From Bacillota bacterium (GTDB lineage Bacteria > Bacillota > Clostridia > Christensenellales > CAG-138): 23,776 nt of DNA. The stretch spans positions 1-23,776 of the forward strand of contig JAEXTB010000166.1 of NCBI GenBank assembly GCA_023453725.1, in the 5' to 3' direction. Under the pieces are notes generated by a model that ran no database searches, had not been told where the DNA came from, and saw only the letters and a program-made list of their open reading frames with translations. Position numbers and translations under genes: made by a program. Positions 1 to 6,827 of this stretch are shown piece after piece; the first letter of the stretch is position 1, and every line of letters starts with the position of its first letter.

Positions 1-422
1 TGGTACAATCGGTGGATCGAATCCAACTTGCGCAGGAATTGGAACGCCAGGCAGCGCAGCGCGGATTAACACAGGATGTCCTTGTGCAAGTCAACATCGG
101 AGCGGAACCGCAAAAAGGCGGAATAGACGAACACAACCTTTCCGCATTTTTGCACTCTATGGTGGACATGCCTCATTTGCGTGCCATGGGTCTCATGTGT
201 GTACCCCCGGCATTGGAGGCAGAACAGGCAAGGCCGTATTTCGCCAGAATGCGCGGGCTGTGGGAGGCCTCAAAACACATTCCTGGCGTTACGATGCGGC
301 ACCTTTCCATGGGGATGAGCGGCGACTTTACGGTCGCCATACAGGAAGGCGCAACGATGGTCCGTCTGGGCAGCGCCCTGTTTGGCGAAAGGCCGCCACA
401 TGCAGTGTTGAAACCGGGCTGA
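1..422 (+). CDS. yggS: YggS/YlmE-family PLP-binding protein, C-terminal part (5' end outside window)
   Basis: This is the C-terminal ~140 residues of the YggS/YlmE/PLPBP family, a single-domain alanine-racemase-like TIM barrel that binds pyridoxal phosphate and maintains PLP and amino-acid balance rather than catalysing a known reaction. The open frame continues to the window edge and reads a family-like VQSVDR before the first possible GTG at 12, so that GTG is not the start. About 90 residues should lie upstream, since the family is about 225-230 residues long. Family motifs seen are RAMGLMCVPP, the phosphate-binding segment LSMGMSGDF and VRLGSALFGER near the C-terminus. sepF follows about 106 bases downstream, as in the Bacillus ylmE-ylmF (sepF) arrangement, which supports the call. 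The start cannot be determined here. Confidence 0.95.
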   Translation, partial: VQSVDRIQLAQELERQAAQRGLTQDVLVQVNIGAEPQKGGIDEHNLSAFLHSMVDMPHLRAMGLMCVPPALEAEQARPYFARMRGLWEASKHIPGVTMRHLSMGMSGDFTVAIQEGATMVRLGSALFGERPPHAVLKPG

Positions 423-481
423 TACAGATAAAATGCCCGTTTCAGAGATAACCGCAGTAGATAAAGAAAATGCGGAAAAAT

Positions 482-519
482 CTCCAAGCGCCAACGAAAT
501 CAAAAATTTCGTTTGGAGG
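482..519 (+). promoter_or_regulatory. Hairpin covering the sepF ribosome binding site
   Basis: The segment 494-500 (ACGAAAT) is complementary to 506-512 (ATTTCGT), with a 5-base loop. The stem can be extended either by 491-493 (CCA) with 514-516, or by 482-487 (CTCCAA) with 513-518 (TTGGAG). Both extensions pair with the GGAGG (515-519) that lies 9 bases before the sepF ATG at 529. The pairing is read directly from the sequence. A role in limiting sepF translation is inference. Confidence 0.5.
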
Positions 520-528
520 TATGTTTGT

Positions 529-975
529 ATGGCAAAGTTCTTTAACAAATTCCTCGATTATATCGGCATCGAGGAGACAGACGTTGAGGAAGAGTTCCAA
601 AACGATTACTATGCGGAAACCCCTTTGGAGCAGCCGGATAACGTAGTCAGTTTCGGCTCCCGCGACAAGAGGAAGAGCAACGTAGTCAGCATCCCGACGG
701 CGATACAAATGAAGATGATTGTGTACCACCCCATCAGCTATGAGGATACACAGAATATCATCGATAATTTGAAGAGCCGCAAGCCGGTCATCGTGAATAT
801 GGAAGAACTGGAAATTGAATGCGCACAGCGCATCCTCGATTTCATGGCGGGTGCGGTGTATGCGCTTAACGGTACCATATTCAAGATTTCCCGCGGGATA
901 TTTGTAGTGGCTCCCAACAATTATGATATCATCGGCAATGGTGAGGGCGAACTCAACGACGATGGGCTCATTTAA
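529..975 (+). CDS. sepF: Cell division protein SepF
   Basis: SepF (YlmF) is a cytoplasmic FtsZ partner in Gram-positive bacteria. It polymerises into rings or arcs, bundles FtsZ protofilaments and tethers them to the membrane through an N-terminal amphipathic helix. The 148-residue product starts MAKFFNKFLDYIGIEE, matching that helix. It continues with an acidic, variable linker (about residues 17-60) and ends in the conserved SepF core, visible as VYHPISYEDTQNIIDNL, the RILDFMAGAVYALNG segment and IFVVAPNNYDI. The frame is open back to ATG 433, but the start at 529 is preferred: it is preceded by GGAGG at 515-519 and gives the standard N-terminus and usual family length. Position between yggS and a divIVA-like gene is the classic division-cluster context, though ylmG and ylmH are missing. 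A hairpin overlaps its ribosome binding site and a terminator follows. Confidence 0.97.
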   Translation: MAKFFNKFLDYIGIEETDVEEEFQNDYYAETPLEQPDNVVSFGSRDKRKSNVVSIPTAIQMKMIVYHPISYEDTQNIIDNLKSRKPVIVNMEELEIECAQRILDFMAGAVYALNGTIFKISRGIFVVAPNNYDIIGNGEGELNDDGLI

Positions 976-998
976 TTAGCCCGGCATAGTATGGACCG

Positions 999-1029
999 GC
1001 GCGCCGTGAACCTTTGCGGCGCGCTTTTT
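999..1029 (+). terminator. Rho-independent terminator after sepF
   Basis: An 8-bp perfect GC stem (GCGCGCCG at 999-1006 with CGGCGCGC at 1017-1024, 10-base loop) is followed directly by TTTTT at 1025-1029. It lies 24 bases after the sepF stop, so the yggS-sepF transcript probably ends here and the divIVA-like gene likely depends on read-through or its own promoter. Confidence 0.85.
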
Positions 1030-1073
1030 GATGGTATGAAACCGCCCAGCTTGTCTTACAAAAGCTGCGGTGC

Positions 1074-1081
1074 AAAGGAGG
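1074..1081 (+). promoter_or_regulatory. Strong ribosome binding site deciding the TTG start of the divIVA-like gene
   Basis: AAAGGAGG at 1074-1081 lies 9 bases before TTG 1091. The upstream in-frame GTG at 1070 would place the Shine-Dalgarno sequence inside the coding region, so TTG 1091 is the likely start. Confidence 0.8.
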
Positions 1082-1090
1082 TTAAGGGGT

Positions 1091-1327
1091 TTGCTCAGAG
1101 CGGATGATATAGTGAGCGCCCGGTTCACCAAGGTGTTCCGCGGCTATGATATCCAAGAAGTAGACCTGTTTTTGGATGAGGTCATTGAAACGCTTGACGA
1201 ACTTGAGGAAGAGCGGGATACGCTGCTCTTCCGGCTAGAAGCGCTGCTTGAAGAACTCGAACGGTGCGACGCGCTTTTGGAGCTGCACAACATCAAGCGC
1301 CCGGAGCTGGAGGAAGAGGCACAGTAA
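1091..1327 (+). CDS. Short DivIVA-domain protein
   Basis: The 78-residue product begins MLRADDIVSARFTKVFRGYD and carries the DivIVA/GpsB N-terminal signature FRGYDIQEVDLFLDEV. After this comes a charged heptad-like coiled coil (about residues 30-70, many E, L and R). DivIVA-family proteins recognise negatively curved membrane at septa and poles and recruit partners. The signature and coiled coil are seen in the sequence, while the target here is unknown. At 78 residues it holds only the membrane-binding domain and a stub of coiled coil, where DivIVA is usually 150 residues or more and GpsB about 100. The natural stop follows an acidic tail (ELEEEAQ), and there is no matching downstream coding to suggest a frameshift. 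The start is TTG, set by AAAGGAGG at 1074. Proximity to sepF fits the division cluster. A GpsB-like or DivIVA-like role cannot be separated from sequence alone. Confidence 0.85.
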   Translation: MLRADDIVSARFTKVFRGYDIQEVDLFLDEVIETLDELEEERDTLLFRLEALLEELERCDALLELHNIKRPELEEEAQ

Positions 1328-1423
1328 CACCGGAATAAAGTTCGTACAAAACAGGGGCTGTGTAATATACATGTTCCATGGGTATTGCAAGAAAGTTTCT
1401 CCTGCGGTGAAACCCGGGATTCT

Positions 1424-1451
1424 AAAAGGGGCGTTACTGGCGCCCTTTTTT
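1424..1451 (+). terminator. Rho-independent terminator after the divIVA-like gene
   Basis: AAAAGGGGCG at 1424-1433 pairs with CGCCCTTTTT at 1441-1450 (one G-U pair, 7-base loop TTACTGG), and the 3' arm forms a T-run at 1446-1451. It ends a 3' region of about 97 bases after the divIVA-like stop. Confidence 0.8.
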
Positions 1452-1483
1452 GCTCCTTTAGAGCACCGAACCCGCTGCCGAAA

Positions 1484-1509
1484 GCCAAGCGCTATGCACT
1501 TAGCGTGGC
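1484..1509 (+). other. Hairpin in the ygiQ leader
   Basis: GCCA (1484-1487) and CGCTA (1490-1494) pair with TAGCG (1501-1505) and TGGC (1506-1509), leaving a 2-base bulge and a 6-base loop. No T-run follows, so it is not a terminator. The rest of 1452-1568 shows no gene. No function can be assigned. Confidence 0.3.
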
Positions 1510-1568
1510 AGCATCGCTGTTTTCGCTTCCCAGTTGCGCCTTAGCCCTGTTTGGGGTAGAGTAAGAGT

Positions 1569-3427
1569 ATGCGTAAAGAAGAACAGGCCCTGCCCATGAG
1601 CATGCAAGAACTTCGGGCAAGGGGCATTGAACAACCTGATTTTGTTTTGATTACGGGGGATGCGTATGTAGACCACCCGAGTTTTGGCGCTGCCATCATA
1701 GGGCGAATATTGGAGCACAACGGCTACAGCGTGGGTATGATTGCCCAGCCCAAGTGGACGGATGTGAACGCATTCCGCGTGCTGGGACGGCCCAGGCTTG
1801 CGTTTCTTGTGACTTCCGGAAACTTAGATTCCATGGTCAACCATTATTCCGTGACGAAGCACCGGCGGTCTACCGATGCGTACTCGCCCGGCGGGAAATC
1901 GGGGCTAAGGCCCGATCGCGCCACCATTGTATACGCAAACCGGTGTAAGGAAGCGTATCGCGGCGTACCCGTGCTGCTGGGGGGATTAGAAGCAAGCCTA
2001 CGGCGCTTTGCCCATTACGACTATTGGGAAGATACGGTGCGCCATTCCATATTGGCGGATTCAGGTGCAGACCTGCTGTTTTACGGCATGGCGGAACGCG
2101 CCATGATCGAAGTGGCGGAAGCGCTATCTTCCGGCCTCGCCATTGGGGATATTACCTATGTGGCGGGCACCTGCTTTATGAAAACATCGCTCGAGAGCAT
2201 CTATGACTATGACCTGGTGGAGCCGTATTCCGCCGTAGCGTCCGATAAAATGGCTTATGCGCGCGCCTTCATGCGGCAGTACAGGGAACAGGATGCCGTA
2301 CGCGGCAAGCGGCTTGTTCAGGAGCATGAAAAGGCATACCTCGTAGCCAACCCTCCGGCCATGCCGCTTACGGAACAGGAGCTTGACGCGGTCTATGCCT
2401 TGCCGTATACGAGAAGACCCCATCCGAGCTATAAAGAAAAAATTCCTGCGCTTGAAGAGGTGGAATTTTCCCTGACCTCCTGCCGGGGTTGTTTTGGCGC
2501 GTGCTCGTTCTGCGCGCTTACGTTCCATCAGGGGCGGGTGGTGCAGTCCCGCAGCCATACCTCTTTGTTGGAAGAGGCCAGAGCGCTTACAAAAATGCCG
2601 GGATTTAAAGGGTATATCCATGATGTCGGCGGCCCTACGGCAAACTTTCGGCAAACGGCCTGCGCCAAGCAGTTAAAAACAGGAGCATGCAAGGATAAAC
2701 AATGCATCGGCTTTGAAAAGTGCAATCAGCTTGTGGTGGATCACAGTGATTACCTTTCGCTGCTCAAAAAAATACGGAACCTGCCCAATGTCAAAAAGGT
2801 ATTTGTCCGTTCCGGTATCCGGTACGATTATGTGATGTACGATAAGGACAAGACGTTCTTGCGTGAGCTTGTTAGCCACCATGTCAGCGGACAGCTGAAA
2901 GTGGCGCCGGAGCATGTGAACGAGCGCGTCCTTTACTACATGAATAAGCCAGCGCACGGCCTGTATGACCGGTTTGTACAGCGCTACAATGAAGTGAACC
3001 GTTCCCTTGGAATGGAGCAATATATCGTGCCGTATTTTATTCCTCACATCCGGGCAGCGACATTCATGCGGCAATTGAGCTTGCACAGTATTTGAAGAAA
3101 AGCGGACAGCGGCCCGAACAGGTACAGGATTTTTACCCCACGCCCGGAACGCTTTCCACCTGCATGTATTATACAGGGGTAGATCCCCGCACAATGCAGC
3201 CCGTCTATGTGGCCCATGCCCAAAAGGAAAAGGGGATGCAGCGGGCATTGATGCAGTATTTTCTTCCGCAGAATTACCATAAAGTGCGCGAAGCGCTTCT
3301 TGCGGCAGGCAGGGAAGACCTCATTGGCTTCCACAAAGAGGCGCTGGTTCCTCCGCCAAGGCAAGAACAAGTTGCGCAGCGCCCGTCCTCTCAGGCACGG
3401 CAACCCCGCCAAAAGCGGCACAGATAG
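1569..3427 (+). pseudogene. ygiQ: YgiQ-family radical SAM protein, interrupted by a single-base frameshift
   Basis: YgiQ-family proteins (UPF0313) are radical SAM enzymes of uncertain reaction with a C-terminal DUF3362-type extension. The first frame (1569-3095, 508 residues) opens with the family N-terminus DFVLITGDAYVDHPSFG. It has the [4Fe-4S] motif CFGACSFC (Cys308, Cys312, Cys315) and reads correctly to YIVPYFI at 3041. The family continuation SSHPGSDIHAAIELAQYL, then QVQDFYPTPGTLSTCMYYTG, lies in the -1 frame and runs to the stop at 3427. Joining the two by restoring one base near 3041-3042 (ATT TCC TCA instead of ATT CCTCA) gives about 619 residues, a normal length. The unrepaired product would end with about 19 wrong residues and lack the C-terminal domain. 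The site (TTTTATTCC) is not a canonical slippery heptamer, so a real deletion or a sequencing/assembly error is more likely than programmed frameshifting. The start ATG 1569 has only a weak ribosome site, and ATG 1596 is an alternative. Confidence 0.92.
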
Positions 3428-3469
3428 CGCTTGACGCAATCCATGCTTTTCTAGGCGGGACATATGGAG

Positions 3470-3475
3470 TATAAT
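3470..3475 (+). promoter_or_regulatory. Candidate -10 element (TATAAT) upstream of lgt
   Basis: A perfect TATAAT stands at 3470-3475. The sequence 17 bases upstream (TTTTCT at 3447-3452) is a weak -35 match, and the TTGACG at 3431 is too far away (33-base spacer) to pair with it. A transcript starting about 7 bases downstream would begin at the structured leader 3478-3549. Confidence 0.4.
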
Positions 3476-3477
3476 AG

Positions 3478-3549
3478 ACCGGTAAGAAACGGTAAATTGC
3501 GGCAGCTTCTCTTACAAGCCGCAGGAGCGCTTACTGCCGCTTAACCGGT
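3478..3549 (+). other. Structured RNA leader candidate upstream of lgt
   Basis: Three nested helices are visible. ACCGGT (3478-3483) pairs with ACCGGT (3544-3549). GCGGCAG (3499-3505) pairs with CTGCCGC (3534-3540). CTTCT (3506-3510) pairs with AGGAG (3523-3527) with one G-U, stacking directly on the second helix on the 5' side and leaving CGCTTA as a 3' bulge. No T-run follows, so it is not a plain terminator. It matches no riboswitch class I recognise. The helices are seen in the sequence; that this is a functional RNA is inference. Confidence 0.4.
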
Positions 3550-3612
3550 GGGGAGCACCCGTTTGTATGGGACAAGCATATTCTGTTTATTCTTATACAG
3601 GAGGAACCCTAC

Positions 3613-4665
3613 ATGATCAATCCCGATAGGGTGGCGTTTTCCGTTTTCGGCAGGGACATCTACTGGTACGGCGTATTGATGGCGCTCGGCATTATTGTTG
3701 CGGTGCTGCTTGCCATGCGCGAAGCAAAGCGCAAGAACATGAACGAGGATACGGTATTGGATCTTTGCCTCGTCATCATTCCCTGCGGCGTTGTGGGCGC
3801 TAGGCTTTACTACGTGCTCTTTGAGCTGGAACAATATCTGTCCGATCCCATCCGTATGCTCTACATCTGGGAAGGCGGGCTGGCGATATTTGGCGCGGTG
3901 ATCGGCGGATTGATTGGTATGACAATCTATGCGCATAAAAAGAAGCTGCGCTTCTTCAAGCTGGCGGATTTGATCGCGCCCGGTCTTGTGCTTGCACAAT
4001 CGATCGGCCGCTGGGGCAACTTCTTCAATCAGGAAGCGTTCGGACTTCCTGTGACCAACCCCGATCTTTTGTGGTTCCCCTTGTCTGTCAAGATTGACAC
4101 GCCTTGGAACGGCGGGTTCCACACGTTTAACGGCGTTGCTTGCAGTGAGCCGTTTCACCTGGCGACGTTCTTCTATGAATCGTTCTGGTGTTTGCTTGTG
4201 TTCTTGTTTCTCTGGTTTATTTTACGCAAGCGCACCAAGCATGACGGCGATCTATTTATCTGGTACATCATGCTCTATAGCTTTGAGCGCATGTTTGTCG
4301 AAGGCCTGCGCGGGGACAGCCTATGGCTGATTGAAGGCGTTGTACGCGTTTCGCAGCTTTTGAGCTTCCTGCTCTTCTTGGGCGCGCTCACATTCCTGCT
4401 TGTGCGTCATTTTAAGGAAAAAAAGCTTGGCCGTACCATCTGGCCCGCGCCGGAGACTTCCGCTGCGGACGTTGTGGAAAGCGCGATACTTGCCGGACAA
4501 GCAACTGACAGCGCTTCCGGCGATGCCGAGGATGCAAACGAAGAGTCCGAAACGGAAGCATCCGGGGAAGACGCCGTTGAAGCAGATGAAGAAACGAATG
4601 AAGAATCCGAAGAAGCGGCAGGGGAAGATACCTCCTCCGATGATGCCACGGATTCACGTGAGTAA
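3613..4665 (+). CDS. lgt: Prolipoprotein diacylglyceryl transferase, with acidic C-terminal tail
   Basis: Lgt is the integral membrane enzyme that moves a diacylglyceryl group from phosphatidylglycerol to the lipobox cysteine of prolipoproteins, the first step of lipoprotein maturation. The start is set by AGGAGG at 3599-3604, 8 bases before the ATG. The sequence shows hydrophobic transmembrane stretches from the N-terminus on (for example WYGVLMALGIIVAVLLA) and the Lgt signature GRWGNFFNQEAFG at residues 132-144, with the conserved Arg133 and Asn136. The family core of about 270 residues ends near VRHFKEKKLG. It is followed by an unusual tail of about 70 residues, rich in Glu, Asp, Ser, Ala and Thr (roughly 280-350), predicted to be disordered. 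Other Lgt proteins usually lack such a tail. Lipoprotein genes at 6193 and 16606 are plausible substrates. No operon partner overlaps it. Confidence 0.97.
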   Translation: MINPDRVAFSVFGRDIYWYGVLMALGIIVAVLLAMREAKRKNMNEDTVLDLCLVIIPCGVVGARLYYVLFELEQYLSDPIRMLYIWEGGLAIFGAVIGGLIGMTIYAHKKKLRFFKLADLIAPGLVLAQSIGRWGNFFNQEAFGLPVTNPDLLWFPLSVKIDTPWNGGFHTFNGVACSEPFHLATFFYESFWCLLVFLFLWFILRKRTKHDGDLFIWYIMLYSFERMFVEGLRGDSLWLIEGVVRVSQLLSFLLFLGALTFLLVRHFKEKKLGRTIWPAPETSAADVVESAILAGQATDSASGDAEDANEESETEASGEDAVEADEETNEESEEAAGEDTSSDDATDSRE

Positions 4666-4693
4666 TGGTTTTTACAATGTATGGTTTACTTGT

Positions 4694-4725
4694 CACGGCT
4701 TTCACGCGCGTGCGTGAAAGCCGTG
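4694..4725 (+). terminator. Long perfect hairpin between lgt and pncB (possible terminator)
   Basis: CACGGCTTTCACGC (4694-4707) pairs perfectly over 14 bp with GCGTGAAAGCCGTG (4712-4725), with a 4-base loop. The bases after it (CGGTATTATAGATTTTAT) are AT-rich but hold no clean T-run, so termination would be imperfect. It could also be a transcript-stabilising 3' end or a bidirectional barrier. It starts 29 bases after the lgt stop. Confidence 0.55.
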
Positions 4726-4762
4726 CGGTATTATAGATTTTATAAAGCGAGGAACCTTTTTC

Positions 4763-6196
4763 ATGCGCAACCTAACAATGATGACTGATCTGTATCAGCT
4801 CACCATGATGTATGGATATTTCAAGCACTCCATGCAAGATAATATCGCCGTATTTGATCTGTTTTTCCGGCAGACCCGTCCCAACAGCTCCTATGCCGTC
4901 ATGGCAGGCCTTGAAACCGCGGTGGAGTATATCAAAAACCTGCGGTTTGAAGAGGAAGACATTACATACCTTCGTTCGCTCAATTTGTTTGACGATTCTT
5001 TCTTTGCCTATTTACGGACGTTCCGTTTTACCGGCGAGCTTTACGCCATGCCGGAAGGAACACTCGTTTTTCCATATGAGCCGCTGATTCGCGTCAAAGC
5101 GCCCATTATAGAAGCACAATTGCTTGAAACAGCGCTTTTGAACATTGTGAATCACCAGACGCTGATTGCCACAAAGGCAAGCAGGGTGGTATACGCCGCC
5201 AATGGAGACCCTGTGCTCGAGTTTGGATTGCGCAGGGCGCAGGGGCCGGACGCCGGCATATATGGCGCGCGCGCGGCCATCATCGGCGGCTGCTCCAGCA
5301 CGAGTAACGTCCTGACCGGGAAGCTCTACGATATTCCCGTAAAAGGTACGCATGCGCACAGCTGGGTGATGAGCTTTCCGACCGAGCTTGAATCTTTCCG
5401 GGCGTACGCAGCCACTTTCCCGGATACCTGTTTGCTGTTGGTGGATACCTACGATACGCTGGGTTCGGGCGTACCCAACGCAATCACTGTATTTCAGGAA
5501 TTGCGCCAAAAAGGGTACGAGCCGGTGGGGATCAGGCTAGATTCCGGCGATCTTGCGTACCTCTCCAAAAAATCCCGCGAAATGCTGGATGAAGCCGGGT
5601 TTCAGAATGCTAGAATCTATGCTTCCGGCGACCTTGATGAAACCGTCATACGGGACTTAAAGGCGCAGGGCGCGTGCATTGATGTCTGGGGTGTTGGAAC
5701 AAGGCTCATTACATCAGACGATCATCCCGCATTGGGCGGCGTTTATAAAATGTCTGCGGAGCTTGTGGACGGACAGCTGATCCCCAAAATCAAGCGAAGC
5801 GACAACCTTGCAAAAGTGACCAACCCGGGCTATAAAAAAGTGTATCGCCTGTATAGAAATAAGAACGGAAAAGCCATTGCGGACCTCATGACGCTTTCGG
5901 ATGAAACGATTGATACGGAGCAGCCGTTGCGCCTGTTAGACCCGGAGCAGACTTGGAAAACCATGGTGATTACCGACTTTACTGCAAGGGAACTTCTTGT
6001 ACCCGTGTTTGTTGACGGGGAGCTTGTGTATGACCTTCCCGATGTCCATGCGATACAGGAATACGCCAAACAGGAGCTTGCCTCTATGTGGGAGGAGTAT
6101 AAGCGCTTACTAAATCCGCACACCTACAAGGTCGATTTATCCAATCAACTTTATGATCTCAAACAGCGGCTTCTTAGGGAGCATTCGAGCGTATGA
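4763..6196 (+). CDS. pncB: Nicotinate phosphoribosyltransferase
   Basis: This enzyme (EC 6.3.4.21) makes nicotinate mononucleotide from nicotinate and PRPP with ATP hydrolysis, the entry step of NAD salvage by the Preiss-Handler route in the cytoplasm. The 477-residue length matches the Gram-positive form. Motifs seen are NLTMMTDLYQLTMMYGY at the N-terminus, GLRRAQGPDAG, KGTHAHSWVMSF (the histidine at 199 is the likely phosphorylated residue of the family), VGIRLDSGDLAYLS and DVWGVGTRL, which form the type II phosphoribosyltransferase-like barrel. The start ATG 4763 has GAGG at 4749-4752. The stop overlaps the next start in an ATGA, so translation is probably coupled to the lipoprotein gene. 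The giant protein further downstream carries a NadD-like module, which would act on the product of this enzyme if active. Confidence 0.97.
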   Translation: MRNLTMMTDLYQLTMMYGYFKHSMQDNIAVFDLFFRQTRPNSSYAVMAGLETAVEYIKNLRFEEEDITYLRSLNLFDDSFFAYLRTFRFTGELYAMPEGTLVFPYEPLIRVKAPIIEAQLLETALLNIVNHQTLIATKASRVVYAANGDPVLEFGLRRAQGPDAGIYGARAAIIGGCSSTSNVLTGKLYDIPVKGTHAHSWVMSFPTELESFRAYAATFPDTCLLLVDTYDTLGSGVPNAITVFQELRQKGYEPVGIRLDSGDLAYLSKKSREMLDEAGFQNARIYASGDLDETVIRDLKAQGACIDVWGVGTRLITSDDHPALGGVYKMSAELVDGQLIPKIKRSDNLAKVTNPGYKKVYRLYRNKNGKAIADLMTLSDETIDTEQPLRLLDPEQTWKTMVITDFTARELLVPVFVDGELVYDLPDVHAIQEYAKQELASMWEEYKRLLNPHTYKVDLSNQLYDLKQRLLREHSSV

Positions 6197-6696
6197 TGAG
6201 AAAGCTGTTTATTTGCTTGCTTCTTATTCTTCTTTTACCGGGCTGTGTCAGTCAGCGGCCCGCACTTGTCGGCGCGCCAACGCCTGCGCCAACGCCGACG
6301 CCCGCGCCATCGCCTGAGGCGCTGAGCATCAAAAATGACCCTTGGCCCAAGGATGCGCTCGGCGCGGTGATCTATGACGAGACAAATCATTTTGAACGGT
6401 ATCTCGCGTTTACCGATATTCGCGTATTTGAATACGAAGGCGGCACCATGATGGAAGGCGTTTGTGAAAACACCTACCCGGAACCGCTTATCGGCGGCTA
6501 CGAAATGGTGTTTACAGAGAAAGACGGCACTGATGTCGCCCGGGCAAACGTGCTTACCCGTGGGGAAGACAAAACATTTATGCCTGGGAAAACCGTCATA
6601 TATGCTTCCATTGATACTGATATGGGCATATTGATGACGCCGTTTGCACTCAAACCGGTAGAGCCGGTGAAAGAAACGGCGGCGCAGGAGCCTTAG
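6193..6696 (+). CDS. Small lipoprotein, possibly FxLYD-like
   Basis: The 167-residue product starts with a lysine-containing signal peptide, a run of Leu/Ile and the lipobox LLPGC (Cys18), so it is predicted to be lipidated and anchored outside the membrane. A low-complexity linker of Pro, Thr and Ala follows (PTPAPTPTPAPSP, about residues 29-41). The folded part (about 50-160) has the pattern of a beta-sandwich such as the FxLYD family: FTDIRVFEYEGG, then VCENTYPEPLIGGYEMVFTEKDG, then a PGKT turn. The family call is inference. The start overlaps the pncB stop (ATG at 6193, or 6196 for a product one residue shorter), with AGGGAG at 6176-6181, which suggests coupling to pncB. A role in NAD salvage, for example binding at the surface, has no direct support. 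Confidence 0.85.
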   Translation: MMRKLFICLLLILLLPGCVSQRPALVGAPTPAPTPTPAPSPEALSIKNDPWPKDALGAVIYDETNHFERYLAFTDIRVFEYEGGTMMEGVCENTYPEPLIGGYEMVFTEKDGTDVARANVLTRGEDKTFMPGKTVIYASIDTDMGILMTPFALKPVEPVKETAAQEP

Positions 6697-6827
6697 GCTG
6701 TGGATGGCTACGGTACGGGTTCTTAGTTTTCATACGCTTTTTAGCAAATCTGATAAATTTACAATTTTCCTCGCCCCCAAAGGGACAGGTATCGGCTGAG
6801 GCAACAATCTTTTGCGGGAGGTGCCAT

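Noticed and set aside
433..528. Longer SepF starting at ATG 433
   Set aside because: No ribosome site before it, and the extra 32 residues would replace the standard SepF membrane-binding N-terminus.
1380..1430. Resemblance to the 3' end of 6S RNA (CCTGCGG-TG, then ATTC)
   Set aside because: The matching 5' strand that should pair with it is not found within about 200 bases upstream, and the region upstream is the divIVA-like coding sequence. A chance match within the 3' region before the terminator is likelier.
3033..3045. Programmed -1 ribosomal frameshifting in ygiQ
   Set aside because: TTTTATTCC does not make a slippery heptamer in frame and no stimulatory structure is evident. A deletion or sequence error is simpler.
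3431..3436. TTGACG as the -35 for the TATAAT at 3470
   Set aside because: The spacer would be 33 bases, far from the 16-18 needed.
4407..4705. Open frames on both strands over the lgt tail
   Set aside because: They arise from the low-complexity acidic-coding repeat (Ser/Arg/Leu-rich translations), with no ribosome site or homology.
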